Origin: an uncultured Clostridia bacterium
GTDB lineage: Bacteria; Bacillota; Clostridia; TANB77; CAG-508
Direction: 5' to 3'
DNA length: 33,698 bases
Assembly: GCA_947631025.1 (NCBI GenBank)
Contig: CANRKA010000012.1
Coordinates: 1-33,698 of the forward strand
Numbering within the stretch: position 1 is the stretch's first letter; every line of letters begins with the position of its first letter. A model generated the notes under the pieces. The model was not told where the DNA came from, did no database searches, and saw only the letters and a program-made list of their open reading frames with translations. The translations under genes and the position numbers were made by a program. Below, piece after piece: positions 1 through 11,800 of this stretch.

Positions 1-73
<73 letters not shown>

Positions 74-147
74 ATTTTCTTCAAATGCAGTTATTATAAT
101 ACCATTTTTTTATTTTTCTGTCAATAGTGAATAACCCATTTTTTAAA

Positions 148-253
148 ATTTCCACATAGTTTTCCACATTATCCACTATAATTTTTACTTTTATATTGGG
201 CTTTTTGGTGTGTGAATATATGTTCTGTGGATTTATTTTTATTTTATTCCACA
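148..253. promoter_or_regulatory. Cluster of DnaA-box-like motifs
   Basis: ATTTCCACA (148-156), TTTTCCACA (160-168), TTATCCACT (169-177), TGTGGATTT (226-234, reverse orientation), TATTCCACA (245-253); each is 1-2 mismatches from TTATCCACA. Confidence 0.35.
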
Positions 254-297
254 ATTATGAGTAGAATTTTTTTATAATTTTATTTTTTTATAATTTT

Positions 298-336
298 AAA
301 AGGTCTTATCTTAATTAATTTAGATAAGACCTTTTT
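298..336 (-). terminator. Hairpin terminator after the M18 aminopeptidase
   Basis: AAAAGGTCTTATCT ... AGATAAGACCTTTT inverted repeat just past the stop codon at 340. Confidence 0.7.
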
Positions 337-339
337 GTT

Positions 340-1749
340 TTATATTTGATAAAATGCTTTATATGTTTTAAATGCTGAGTATAAATCTAGTTTGCTTGTG
401 ACTTCGTATGGTGCATGCATTGAAAGTACTGGAACTCCACAATCTATTACGTCCATTCCTTTATCTGCTAAGATATAGGCTATTGTTCCGCCTCCTCCTA
501 CATCTACTTTTCCTAATTCAGATATTTGGTATCTTATGTTATTGTTTTCTAGTATTTTTCTTATTTCTGCTACAAATTCTGCATTTGCATCTGATGCTCC
601 AGATTTTCCCCTTGCACCCGTGTATTTATTCATACATATTCCATTTCCTAAATATGATGCGTTATTTTTTTCTGATACGTTTGCATAAATTGGGTCGAAA
701 CCTGCATCTACATCTGCTGAAAGCATTTTTGATTTTGTAAATACTTTATCTAACATATTTGGCTTATTTTCGTTTGTTTTATTTAATAGTTCAGATATAA
801 ATGTATCAAACATATGTGATTCCATTCCTGTATTTCCCATACTTCCTATTTCTTCTTTGTCTACTATCATACATACTGCTGTACGTGTAGGATTTTGAAT
901 ATTCATTAATGCTGTTAAAGATGCATAGCAACATATTTTGTCATCTTGTCCATATGCAGCAATCATACTTTGGTCTAATCCCATTGTTCTTGCTTTAAAT
1001 GCAGGCACTATTTCTATTTCTGAACTTAAGAAATCTACCTCTGTAATTCCATATTTCATATTTAATAAATTTAATATATTTAATTTTACTTTTTCTGCTA
1101 CTTTTGTTTCTTCGTTTCCATAAGGAATGCTACCTATTAATAAGTTTAAATCTTCTCCATCTATACCGTTTTTTAGCTTTTTTTCCATTTGATCTTGTGC
1201 TAAATGTGGCAATAAGTCTGTTATTGTAAATATAGGGTCGGCTTCATCTTCTCCTATACATATATTTACTTTTTCTCCATTTGTTTTAACAATAACACCA
1301 TGTATACTAAGTGGAATTGTTGTCCATTGATATTTCTTTATTCCTCCATAGTAATGTGTTTTAAAATATGCTAAACCATTATCTTCATATAATGGATTTG
1401 GCTTTAAGTCTAGACGTGGAGAGTCTGCGTGTGCACCTATTATATTTAATCCATTTTCTAGTTTTTCGCTTCCTATTATTGCTAAATATACTGCCTTTTC
1501 TCTATTTACAAAATATACCTTGTCTCCCTGTTTTAATGTTTCTGTTTCTTCTATATTTTTAAATCCATTTTGTTTTGCTATTTCTATACTATTTTGTACT
1601 ATTTCTCTTTCTGTTTTTCCTTTATTTAGAAACTTAATATATCCGTTAGCATATTCAAAAATATTATTTTTTTCTTCCTCACTTGCTATTTCCCAACCAT
1701 TTTTCTTTTCATTAAAAAGTCTTTTCTTTAATTCTTCTGCTTCACTCAT
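340..1749 (-). CDS. M18 family aminopeptidase
   Basis: 469-aa ORF with M18-type metal-ligand/active-site motifs IGAHADSPRLDLKPNPLYE, IVDKEEIGSMGNTGMES and VPVLSMHAPYEV. Confidence 0.92.
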   Translation of the reverse strand: MSEAEELKKRLFNEKKNGWEIASEEEKNNIFEYANGYIKFLNKGKTEREIVQNSIEIAKQNGFKNIEETETLKQGDKVYFVNREKAVYLAIIGSEKLENGLNIIGAHADSPRLDLKPNPLYEDNGLAYFKTHYYGGIKKYQWTTIPLSIHGVIVKTNGEKVNICIGEDEADPIFTITDLLPHLAQDQMEKKLKNGIDGEDLNLLIGSIPYGNEETKVAEKVKLNILNLLNMKYGITEVDFLSSEIEIVPAFKARTMGLDQSMIAAYGQDDKICCYASLTALMNIQNPTRTAVCMIVDKEEIGSMGNTGMESHMFDTFISELLNKTNENKPNMLDKVFTKSKMLSADVDAGFDPIYANVSEKNNASYLGNGICMNKYTGARGKSGASDANAEFVAEIRKILENNNIRYQISELGKVDVGGGGTIAYILADKGMDVIDCGVPVLSMHAPYEVTSKLDLYSAFKTYKAFYQI

Positions 1750-1863
1750 TTTTATACCTCCTATAAATTATTATTTGTTATTTTCGAGTATATCACTAAT
1801 ATAAATTTTTTTCTATTATTTTTGCAAAAAAGTGAAACTTTATTCAATAGACCAGTCTCAAAA

Positions 1864-1880
1864 GTCGACAAAATGTCGAA
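1864..1880. promoter_or_regulatory. Paired inverted Spo0A-box-like motifs
   Basis: GTCGACA AAA TGTCGAA: TGTCGAA (1874-1880) matches the 0A box core TGNCGAA; TGTCGAC on the opposite strand (1864-1870) differs by one base. Confidence 0.4.
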
Positions 1881-1909
1881 TTTTATCACTATATCAAAGA
1901 TAATTTTTC

Positions 1910-1938
1910 TTGACTTTTTAATTTTTATATTTTATAAT
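1910..1938 (+). promoter_or_regulatory. Sigma-A-type promoter for the secreted protein at 2039
   Basis: TTGACT (1910-1915), 17-nt spacer, TATAAT (1933-1938). Confidence 0.65.
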
Positions 1939-2038
1939 ATTATGTATACTTTTTTGAAGCTACATTATGTAGCATAATCAAAATTTAGCATGTATTGTAC
2001 CTTGAAAACTTATTTTTATTTTAAAGGAGGTTTCTTTT

Positions 2039-3124
2039 ATGAAATTCAAACGGTTAATTGCTTTTATTTTAGTTTTATCAATGTTTAGCTTTTATTTACA
2101 ACCTATTACATCTTTTGCAGAGACTAATAGTACAATATTTTATGAAGATGCAAATTATCTTCCTAGATATGCAGAATATGATGGTGTTTGGTTATATTAC
2201 CATGTAGGCGAAAATACCTATACTTTTAAGTTTAATGAAAATATAACTCAAGCTGCATGTAATACAGACTACACATTATGGGTTGAAACTGAGGCAAAAC
2301 TTATTTATTTTATTTCTTATGAACTTGAGCAAGATAATATGATAGCATACAAGGATCTTGAAAATGCTTATTTAATTTTAGACCCATATGGATATACTAC
2401 AAATCACAGATTATATGATGATCCTTACAACACATATACTCTTGCGGATTACGATGCTATGTTAAATAATATTGCCGCCTTTAAAACCTATAATGATGAT
2501 TCTTACTACATTTATCAATACTCAAAAGCAGCACATAATCCTGTTGTTACTACCGAGGCTTCTACAGTTACTACTGAGGCTCCTGTTACTACTACTGAAG
2601 CTCCCGTAGTTACTACTGAAGTTCCTGTTACTACTACCGAGATTCCCGTAGTTACTACTGAAGTTCCTGTTATTTCTACTGAGGCTCCTGTTATTGCTAC
2701 TGAGGCTCCTATAGTTACTACTGAGATTTCTGTCGCTACTGAAACTCCTGTAGTTACTACCCAGGCGCCTGCCATTGATAATCAAAATATTATTAGCATA
2801 TCACCTAAAGCTCCTGTGCTAAAAGTATCTAATTCTGGAAATAAAATTATTTTAAAAAGTAATAATGAAGAGATAAAAAGTGTTATTTTTAAAAAGAAAT
2901 TATCAACATTAATTTACAGAAAAGTAACTGAAAAAAATGTAAAGAATGTTTATTTTACAAAAAAGGGTACTGTAATCTTTTTAAATAAAAATAACAAATT
3001 ATATTATTTTAAAGGATTAAAGAAAAAACTTTTAGCAAGTAAAGTTTCTTGTGTAAAAACAAAGAAAAAATTTGCCACAAAATATGTTCTAAAAAAAGGC
3101 AAAAAAGTAACTATAAAAATTTAA
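2039..3124 (+). CDS. Secreted protein with signal peptide, Thr/Glu/Pro/Val low-complexity repeat stalk and basic C-terminal region
   Basis: RBS AAAGGAGG; N-terminal MKFKRLIAFILVLSMFSFYLQPITSFAE; VTTEAPV-type repeats; Lys-rich C-terminus. Confidence 0.8.
   Translation: MKFKRLIAFILVLSMFSFYLQPITSFAETNSTIFYEDANYLPRYAEYDGVWLYYHVGENTYTFKFNENITQAACNTDYTLWVETEAKLIYFISYELEQDNMIAYKDLENAYLILDPYGYTTNHRLYDDPYNTYTLADYDAMLNNIAAFKTYNDDSYYIYQYSKAAHNPVVTTEASTVTTEAPVTTTEAPVVTTEVPVTTTEIPVVTTEVPVISTEAPVIATEAPIVTTEISVATETPVVTTQAPAIDNQNIISISPKAPVLKVSNSGNKIILKSNNEEIKSVIFKKKLSTLIYRKVTEKNVKNVYFTKKGTVIFLNKNNKLYYFKGLKKKLLASKVSCVKTKKKFATKYVLKKGKKVTIKI
2542..2772 (+). repeat. In-frame degenerate tandem repeat encoding (V/T)TTE(A/V/I)PV units
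   Basis: Repeated 'gttactactgaagctcct'-like units within the ORF 2039-3124. Confidence 0.85.
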
Positions 3125-3168
3125 TATAGAAAATATACATGCTAAATTGGGATAATTTCCCATAAAAC

Positions 3169-3204
3169 AAAGCCAAAGCTTCACATTTGTGAAGCTTTGG
3201 CTTT
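3169..3204. terminator. Strong bidirectional terminator between convergent genes
   Basis: AAAGCCAAAGCTTCACA TT TGTGAAGCTTTGGCTTT, a 17-bp stem with U-rich flanks. Confidence 0.9.
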
Positions 3205-3209
3205 TATTT

Positions 3210-6200
3210 TTATAGTACTTTTTTCTTTATTAAGTATACTCCTCCTGCTAGTACTAGTGCTGATACAGTTCCTATTATTACCCATATAGTTATATTGTAA
3301 TATTCTTCGTTACCAAATGGTTGTATTACTTGTACTTCTTCTGCAAAATCTGAATCTGGTTCTAACATTGATGCTAAAGTAACTGGGTCTAAGTTTCCTG
3401 GTATTGATAATATGTAATTATCGGTATATTTACTGTCTCCAAAAATACTATTTGATTTTGGTATTCCTCTTCCATTTTTTATATCTGATAATAAATTATT
3501 TTCAATACTATAACTTCTTCTTCCTGCTGTGTTTGTTGATTGTATAATTTCTGTATCATTATTATATGTTAATAAATCATCACTACTTGCAGATGATAAT
3601 GTTTTTGTTAATGCTAAGTATACTGGCTTTGTAGTTTCTCCTGGTTTTAGCTCAGCTAATAATGGACTTTTATCCTTCGTTTTTATCTTAGTACTTATTT
3701 TATCTACATTTTCTACAAAATTATTATCTTTATCTAATAATTTCTTTAATTCCTCATTATCATAAATTTCCCAGTATTTACTATTTTCTGCACCTTCTTC
3801 ATTATATAATTGTACTGAAGAATCAAATGTTAAATTATTATCTACATAGTCTACTATTACATCTGCTTTTGTAGTTACAACGTTACCATCTATATTTCCA
3901 TAATCATAGAATTTTCTATTTGCAGACATATAATCTACTTCGCCTGTATTTGTTACAGTAAATTTATATGTAACAGTTAATTTAGAACCATAAATTAGGT
4001 TTTCGTCTACTATTGGTTGAACATATCTATCTGTCCAAGATACACTTTGTGCTCCTTGTGAACCATCTATTAAAGTTGTTCCATCTGTTGCAACTAAGTT
4101 AATATGGTCTACACTTTTTTCAATTGTTAGCTCTGAACGAGGTCTTTCTGCTAAACCAAAATTCATAACATTTTCTATATTATATTCATGAGATGTTGTA
4201 GCTGTATTTCCAGCCCATCTTAATGGTGCACAGAAAGTTGCAGTTTCTGCAGTATTTGAATATACCTTTTCATAGTCTTCTAGGCTTTTTGCAGAACTAT
4301 TTGTTAAACTCTTTGTATCTCCATAATTTGATGTTGTCATTTTTGTATCTGTGTCTTTTGCTACAGATTTATTTTCGAATCCCTTTTCATTATTTTCTTT
4401 TATATACCAATAGTTATCTTCTCCATTTGGTACATTTCCATTAACTAACTCTGTTTTAAAATAGGTTGCTCCTGTTGTGTCTATTGTAGATTTATAGTCT
4501 TGTGCATTATAGATACCTGTTAGGCCATCTCCATAGGTAAATCTAATTTTGTAATTATTACTTGGTATAAATCCTTTAAATGTATAGTTTCCTTTTTCTG
4601 ACCTTGTTTCTGCTTTATTCCACTGTTTTCCATCATACACATTTATTACGTTTTCTCCATCTACTAACTCTACTTTTACGTCAATTTCCTTATCATTTCC
4701 TTTTTTGTATTGTCCATCTCCATATCTAGTTTTTTGTCCAGATATGTTAGAATTCTTTTGCTCTGTTGCATCTTCAAATACTATTCCTGATAGAGTTCTT
4801 ATGTTTTCATCTACCCCTAATTTTATTCCTAATGCACGCCTTGCATCATCTTCTTTATTAAAGAATCCTAATATCTTTTTTACATCTGTGCTTGACCTAA
4901 TATTTGCAACATAATCTTGCATATTAATATTTCCTGCATTAGAGTCTTCATCTACTTTACCTGCATTATGATTTTGAATTCCATGACCATTTTCATAAAT
5001 ATCTCCATTATATTTACTTCCATAGCTTTCTATTTCTGCAATAGTTTCAAATGTTCTTAATAATTCATTACCCTCTTCTATTACATTTGCAATAGTCTCT
5101 CTACTTAAATGCAATCTTATTTTTATTTCTACAGATTTTCCTTGCTCAACTTCTACTTGTCCTATAGATATATTGCTTTTTCTAAAGATATTATCTTTTC
5201 CGTCTTGCACTACGTTTCCTAAATTTATCTTATCTCCATTTATTTCTATACCATCAAAATTACTGTTATAGAAGTAATTAAAGCTATTTAACACTGCAAT
5301 AAAGTTATCTTTAGATTCATTTGTTATTGTTACTTTATAGTTTGCCCATACACTTAATTCGTTTTCACCTGTATAATTGTAATCTGATTCTTTAAAGAAT
5401 ACATCTTGATTTGCAAGTGTTTCGCTTATAGTTCCTCCATTTATAGAATTTAGTGTTTGTTTTACACCATTTATACTAACATCCATAGATTCTAACTGAT
5501 TTTTCATGGTTAAATCAAATTCTCTTTTTACAAGACCTAAGTTTAAATTGTCTTTATATGGTGTCATAATATTTACTTGTTCAGGAGAATTATTTCCTAT
5601 ATATGCATTTATTCCAAATCCATCTGATATATAATTAACATCCTTTCGCTTTCCGTTTTCGTCTATAAGAGACACACTTGAGCTATTACTACTGTTTATT
5701 TCTTTAAATGTATTATTAAAACTATCTCTTGACTTACTTAATCCATCTTCCTTCAATTCAGTCGCGTATGAGTCATTTTCATTATAAGTTGCATTAAAGT
5801 CTACAATTACATTATGCTCATCAGTTATTTTTCCATCCTTAAAATGTGCTGCATATTTTATATTTTCGTATTCCTGTCCATTATATGTAAATTTAATATA
5901 GTAAGATGTTTCTACTTTTTCCATTTTGCCTGTTTCAGGATTTTTAATATATTTTTCACTTATAATTTCACCTGTTACAGGATTTATCTCGTAAATCTTA
6001 TAAGGTAAATAATTAAATGTGTATTCTCCATTAGCGTTCGTTGTTTTAACTGAATTGTATATTTTTCCTGTATCATCAATGATTTCTGCCGGTGTTCCAT
6101 CTAAATTTACTAATTCAACTTTTACACCCTCTACAGCTTCACCCGCATCGTACATTTTATTTCCTGGATTTGTTACTTTTCCACTATTATAGTCTTTTTT

Positions 6201-8823
6201 ATCTATAAATACTTTACCACTAATTGGATATGTAGTTCTAATTTGGATAGGTTCTTTTCCTTCTACACTATTGCTTACATAAGCAATCTCTAATGGATTT
6301 GTAACATCAACTCTAAAAGTAACATACACATCATAGTAACTTGGACTATTTGGATCAGTATATCCTTCTATTGTCTTATTAGGTGGAGGAGTAATTGTTA
6401 GTGTTCCATCAGTATTTTTAGTAGCTGTACCTCCTTGTATTGATTCATAAGTTAGCCCTTGTCCAGGTGAATCTATAACACTATAATCTAATTTAATGCT
6501 ATTTTTTCCTACATTATAGAACCTTATACCATATGTTATTTTATCTCCATTCATTACTGCTAACTCTGGAACTTTATTATCTATGCTAATTCTATCTGGA
6601 TCTCCTACTGGAATACTCTCATCTATTGTTGCTGTTGGTTGATCACAAGTTATAAGTCCAGCATTAATATCACTACTCATATGTTGTATTGAATAAACAT
6701 ATTTTGTTACTGCATCTTGTCTATTTACTTCTACATCGTTATTTACATAACTTTTGCTTTCTGTATATGCTTTAGCATCTTCAACTTTAAAAGATATATT
6801 TACATATCCATAACAAGCTGAGTTTTCTCCTTTTGTTCCCTTTGCAGCCAATTTATCTAAATAATGATTTATATCTTTATTCCATATATTTCCAGTATCA
6901 CTATCTGTAGCTTCAGCATGTTGGCTACCTACTATCTTTCCACTACATCCTTCTGTGTTTGTTCCATTACACCAAGCATTATTAGTACTTATTGCAGTTG
7001 CAATAGGATATCTAATAGGAGTACCCTCTTCTTTCGTTCTAGTTGAATCACCATCAAGCATTTTTTGTCTTTCCATTAGTCCATCTCCGTAGTAATAAGC
7101 CCAGCCTTCTTTATGATCCAAATCAACTTCAATTACATTTATTAACTCATTCTCTAAACTCTTATCAGTATAATGCACTGTTTTGTTATCCTCTGTAACA
7201 TAAGTACGACACTCTCCATCTTTTGTCCAAAATCCATGTGGACAATGCTTATGTACAGAAATATAGTTATAATTATATGTTTTACCCGGTCCTGAGCAAA
7301 TTGGCATTTGATAAGTTCCCGCTGGAGGAGTTACCTCTCCATTAGGGTAAGTATTACTATACCATGCAGCTTTTCCATGATATGTTTTTGTAATTTCTCC
7401 TAATCCTTCTCCTGGTGTATCACATATATATCCATTAGAGTTTACATACTGTTCATCTGTAGATAAAGCTTTTTTTATTGACTCAGCATTATTAAAATCT
7501 ATTTCATCTTCTCCTGTGTTTAATAAATATATTGCATATTGTATTGTATCTCCATTTGAAATATTAATTCCTCTTATGTCTTGGTCTGGTAAGCTTGTAG
7601 AATTTTCGTCAATTGTTGGCATGCTAACAGTTTCTTCGCTACCATCTGCATGTACAATTTTTTGTATATATTTTTTAGTTTTTAACTTACCCGTAGAAGT
7701 TTTACCTTTCCATTTAACAATACAATGAGCATCTTCAGAAGAAGAATCGCCATACGTTAGCTTATATCTTACAAGACGTTGTGGTGGTGATGTTTCTGGT
7801 TCTCCATCTTCTGATCCTACAGTATATTTAGTTCTATTAAACCAATAAGATGTCACACCATATACATAAAATTTTCCTCCTGTACAATTTCCACCTTTAG
7901 TTGTACCTGATACTTCTATATAAAGTCCGTGTTTCTAGTTCTTCTTTTGTTACATCACCCTCTAAACCCATTCTTATATAAATTTTTACATTACCTGGTT
8001 TTGAAATTGTTCTTTCATCACCTATGTTTTCTACTGTTCCTGATTCTTTATATTTAAATTGAGTTAATGCCTTTCCTATTTTCTTTCCATCTTCATTAGC
8101 TCTATATACTTTTAATGTAACCTTTTCTCCAGATGCTAAAGCTGATTTATTAAAGTCAACATAATTATATCTTATTACAGCAAAGTTTCTTGATACATTA
8201 TTATTTGTTTCAACTTCCATTTCCTTATTTATTTTATATATAGATCCATTATCATTATTTTTTATAGATAAATTTAAATCTAATTTATTATTATTAGGTT
8301 TAAAGTTTTCCGCTTCATTTTTTAATAACTCTTCCTTATTATCATCAACTTTTTCACCTATTGACAGTGCATTATAATAAGGGAACTCATTTACTTTTAA
8401 ACCTTCCTCCTTTGTATCATCAAATTCTTTAAAACCCTCTCTACCTCTAAATGCGTCATTATATATTCTCGCTCTTCTTCTCTCATTTAATGTCCAAATT
8501 ATATTTTTGATTGTTATAGTTGGATCATTTCTGTATTTATTTAAGACAAATGCTGTCAATGGCGTAAGATCATAGTCAGCATACTCCTCATATTGGATTG
8601 GACAATAATCCCATGTAGGTCTTCCATGATCACGACAGAAAATATATTTTTCAGCTGTTGTAGTTGCATCAGAGTTATATATAAATGGAGAAAAAGCATT
8701 ATTATTGTGATCTAGTACAAAAGTATCTTTTGCGTATACTTTCGTACTAGAAAATATTCCAATTATTAAAGCAAATGTCATTATTATAAGTTTTGTTATA
8801 ATCTTTTTCTTTGTTTTATTCAT
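3210..8823 (-). CDS. Giant surface protein (signal peptide, SdrD/Cna-B-like repeats, C-terminal membrane anchor); split into two ORFs by an in-frame CGGA at 7926-7929
   Basis: ORF 7897-8823 supplies a signal peptide (MNKTKKKIITKLIIMTFALIIGIFSSTKVYAK) but no C-terminus. ORF 3210-7856 has a C-terminal TM (ITIWVIIGTVSALVLAGGVYLIKKKVL) but no signal peptide, and its frame stays open upstream to 7934. Skipping the C of CGGA gives ...KEELET-GLYIEVSGTTKGGNCTGGKFYVYGVTSYWFNR.... Total span 5614 nt = 3x1871+1. Confidence 0.8.
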
Positions 8824-8843
8824 TTTATTCCCCTCCTTTCTCT

Positions 8844-11800
8844 TTATACTTTTAATACTCTCTTATTTATTTCATAAGCAGATACACATATTAAAGCCAT
8901 TATTGATAAAGTTAATGTAATATATGTTATAGGTCCACCTGTTTTTAGTCCTAATATAACATTTGCACTAGATTGGTCGTCTTCGTTTTCTTTATTATTT
9001 CCTGGTATTGAATCTATGTCTTCTTGACCATATTCATTATAATCTTCTGCTATTTCTGCAGTATTACATACAATACCATTATCATTTTCTGTCATATTTT
9101 TTGTTAGTACTAATGTAATTGTTTGGCTTTCTCCTGGATTTATTATTTTGTCTTCTAATGCTTTTGTTTCTATTTTATTTCCAGATGTATACCAGTCTTT
9201 ATTTAATTCTGTTGAAAAGTCAAATTCTGTAGGCAAATAATCTACTATTTTGCTTGCATAACCTGGTATATCTCCTTCATTTGTTACTGCTATTTCGTAT
9301 TCTACAGCTACTTTAGTATTATTAATATATTTGTAATCTAGGTCTATTTTTGCAAGATTTGTATCATAACTTTTTACTTTACTTGTTTTTGTGTTTACCA
9401 TTGATATTTGTGTTACTTTTTTACTTAGGCTTAAATCAAATTTATTTCCTTCTATTAAACCTATATTTATATTTGCTATGCTTCTGTCTGTAATATTTAT
9501 TGTATTTGATGTTGCAACTTCTTTTCCTTCAAACTTACCTTTAATTACATTTGAATTTGCACTTTCTTCTATTCCTTCTTTTTGGTATGTTGTTAATGTA
9601 TATTTGTTTGTATCATATTCAAATATTACTGTGTAATTTCCCTTTGTTAATCCTTCTAATGTATATACACCGTTTTCTTGTGTTGTTGTACTTTTTACCG
9701 CTTGTCCATTACTATTTATTGCTTTTACTGTTATTCCTTGTAGCTTATTTTCGTTTTCTCCCATTTCTCCATTTTTATCGTTATCTAACCATGCTGTTCC
9801 AGATATTTTGAATGTTTCTTCTGTTGTATTTCCTCCAGGATTACTTGGGTTACTTGGATTGTTTGGATTATCTTCGTCATCTTCATCATCATAATCAAAC
9901 TCATATGGTTCTAACTTATATTCAAATTCTTTTTCATAATTTATTTGGTCAATAATAATTCTATTTTTTATATTAACTTCTTCTTCACTTTCATAATCTA
10001 CATTAATTGGGGCTTCAATTTCTAATATTAAAGTTCCATTTGCAGGTATTTCCAGTAAAATACTTAAATGATTATCATAATATGACCTTGTGCATATTAT
10101 ATCGTCATCTTTGTCAGATGTTATTTCATCATCTAATACTAAAGTTCTTCCATCAACTTTAATAGCTATATCAGAAAATTCAAATTCATCTGCAAAATAA
10201 ATATATGGTGTTATTTGCTGACTTATTGTTCCACTATTTTTAAATTCTAATCTATAGTTTATGCTATCTCCAACTTTAATGTATGAAGAATTTGCAATAT
10301 TAGAAGATACATCTACACTAGTATTTGCTTTTCCTACATAAAATGCTGTAGATTTAATACTTTCATTTCCTTCATTTGATGCAATATTTGCTGTAAATGA
10401 ATATATTCCATTATTTTCTAATGGTGTTACAACTAACTCTATTTCCATTATTGAATATTTCATTTCATCCATCGCTATTTTAAGCTTTCTTGTGCTTTTT
10501 GAATATGAAACAGCGTCTTCGCCTAATTCTTCTCCTTCTGCCAAAACAGTACATCTATTATATTCAAATTCTTCAGGTATATAAATCTCAATTGAGAAGT
10601 TATGTAAGTTTGGATTTTCGTTTTCTGGATTATTTATTTCGGTCCTTGCAGTGTTCATAACAAATATAGCTTCTTCATTTAATTTTACTATGTTTGAGTC
10701 GTCAGAATAACTAAAAATTATATTATCAAATAATCCACTTTGAATGGCCGTATTTAAAGTGTTTGTATATACTGTTTCTGAATTATCACAATTTATGCTA
10801 GCAACTACCTCGTTTTTAGAGATATTTTCTTTGGCATACATATATATTTTTACTACTTCTGTACTATTAACTTTAATAGAATCAATTTTTACTGTAGCAT
10901 TACTAACTTCCTCTTGTATGAAAAATTCATTAGTGTGTACTCCATCTATTTCGTCTGTTGCATATAACATTCCATCTGGTACGTCCATATTTACTACAAC
11001 ATTTCTTGCATCTTCTGTTCCAGTATTTTTTATTGTAACAGTATAAGTTACATAATTACCAACATATGCTGTTCCTTCTACTAAGCTATCTTCTAATGTA
11101 GCTGTTAATACTGGTCCATTTCCTGTACTTAATGCTACTGGTGTTGCAGATGATGATTGTATTGTAGCTGTTGTATTAGATTCTGCTACTGCATATTTCA
11201 TAAATTCTGTTCCGTTTAAATCTGCTATTTCGTTTGAGAAATTAGCACCTTCTACATATTCTACATTATATGAAGAAATTGCTTTTTCTCCATATTCTAG
11301 GTTTGCAGGTAATTGTATATTATATGTAAAGTTTAATTCTCTTCCTTGCTCAATATTATCGTTTATTACTATTAAATATAGTTTTGAATTTTCTGTTGGT
11401 TCTGTTTTCCATCCATTTTCTACATTATTTTCATCACTTGTTGCATTTAAATTTTCACTATAAAATACTGTGCAATTAGCATTTTCTAGTGATGTTACTT
11501 TTGATACAAATTTTGTATCTATTGTTGAGTTATATTTATCTCCTTTGCTTGGTATGTTTCCTAATACCTTTGCATTACTTATTGTTGTATTATTGTTATT
11601 TATTACTGTTAATGTATATTTTGCATTTATTGTTTCTACGTTTCTTTCAAGTACTCCTTCTTCTTCTTGACTTTCTATAGATGTTGCTACTTCTCCTGTT
11701 TTTTCGTTTGTAACACTGTTTAATGTTATTACACCTGTTGGTGCTGAAATATTTACATTTGTAGCTGTTATACCGTTATTTTCTAATGCAATTGCTTTTT

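Noticed and set aside
408-740. Plus-strand ORFs antisense to annotated genes (e.g. 408-740, 1368-1562, 11489-11680, 18522-18755, 31474-31782)
   Set aside because: Leu/Phe/Ser/Tyr-rich antisense translations of AT-rich genes, fully contained within well-supported minus-strand CDSs.
2515-2785. Minus-strand ORFs 2515-2775 and 2522-2785
   Set aside because: Low-complexity antisense readings of the TTEAPV repeat; no RBS or independent coding signature.
5641-5665. Other CGGA occurrences in coding regions (e.g. AAC GGA here, also GGC GGA, TAC GGA, GAC GGA in other genes)
   Set aside because: These are out of frame (C is the third base of the previous codon) and do not create in-frame CGG, so they are not recoding sites; they serve as internal controls.
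3210-8823. Ordinary pseudogene explanation for the split surface protein, PBP2, ZIP and DinD genes
   Set aside because: All five lesions are the same (+1 at in-frame CGGA), no other lesions are present, and long downstream frames (up to 1548 aa) are intact. Random decay would give varied indels and stops.
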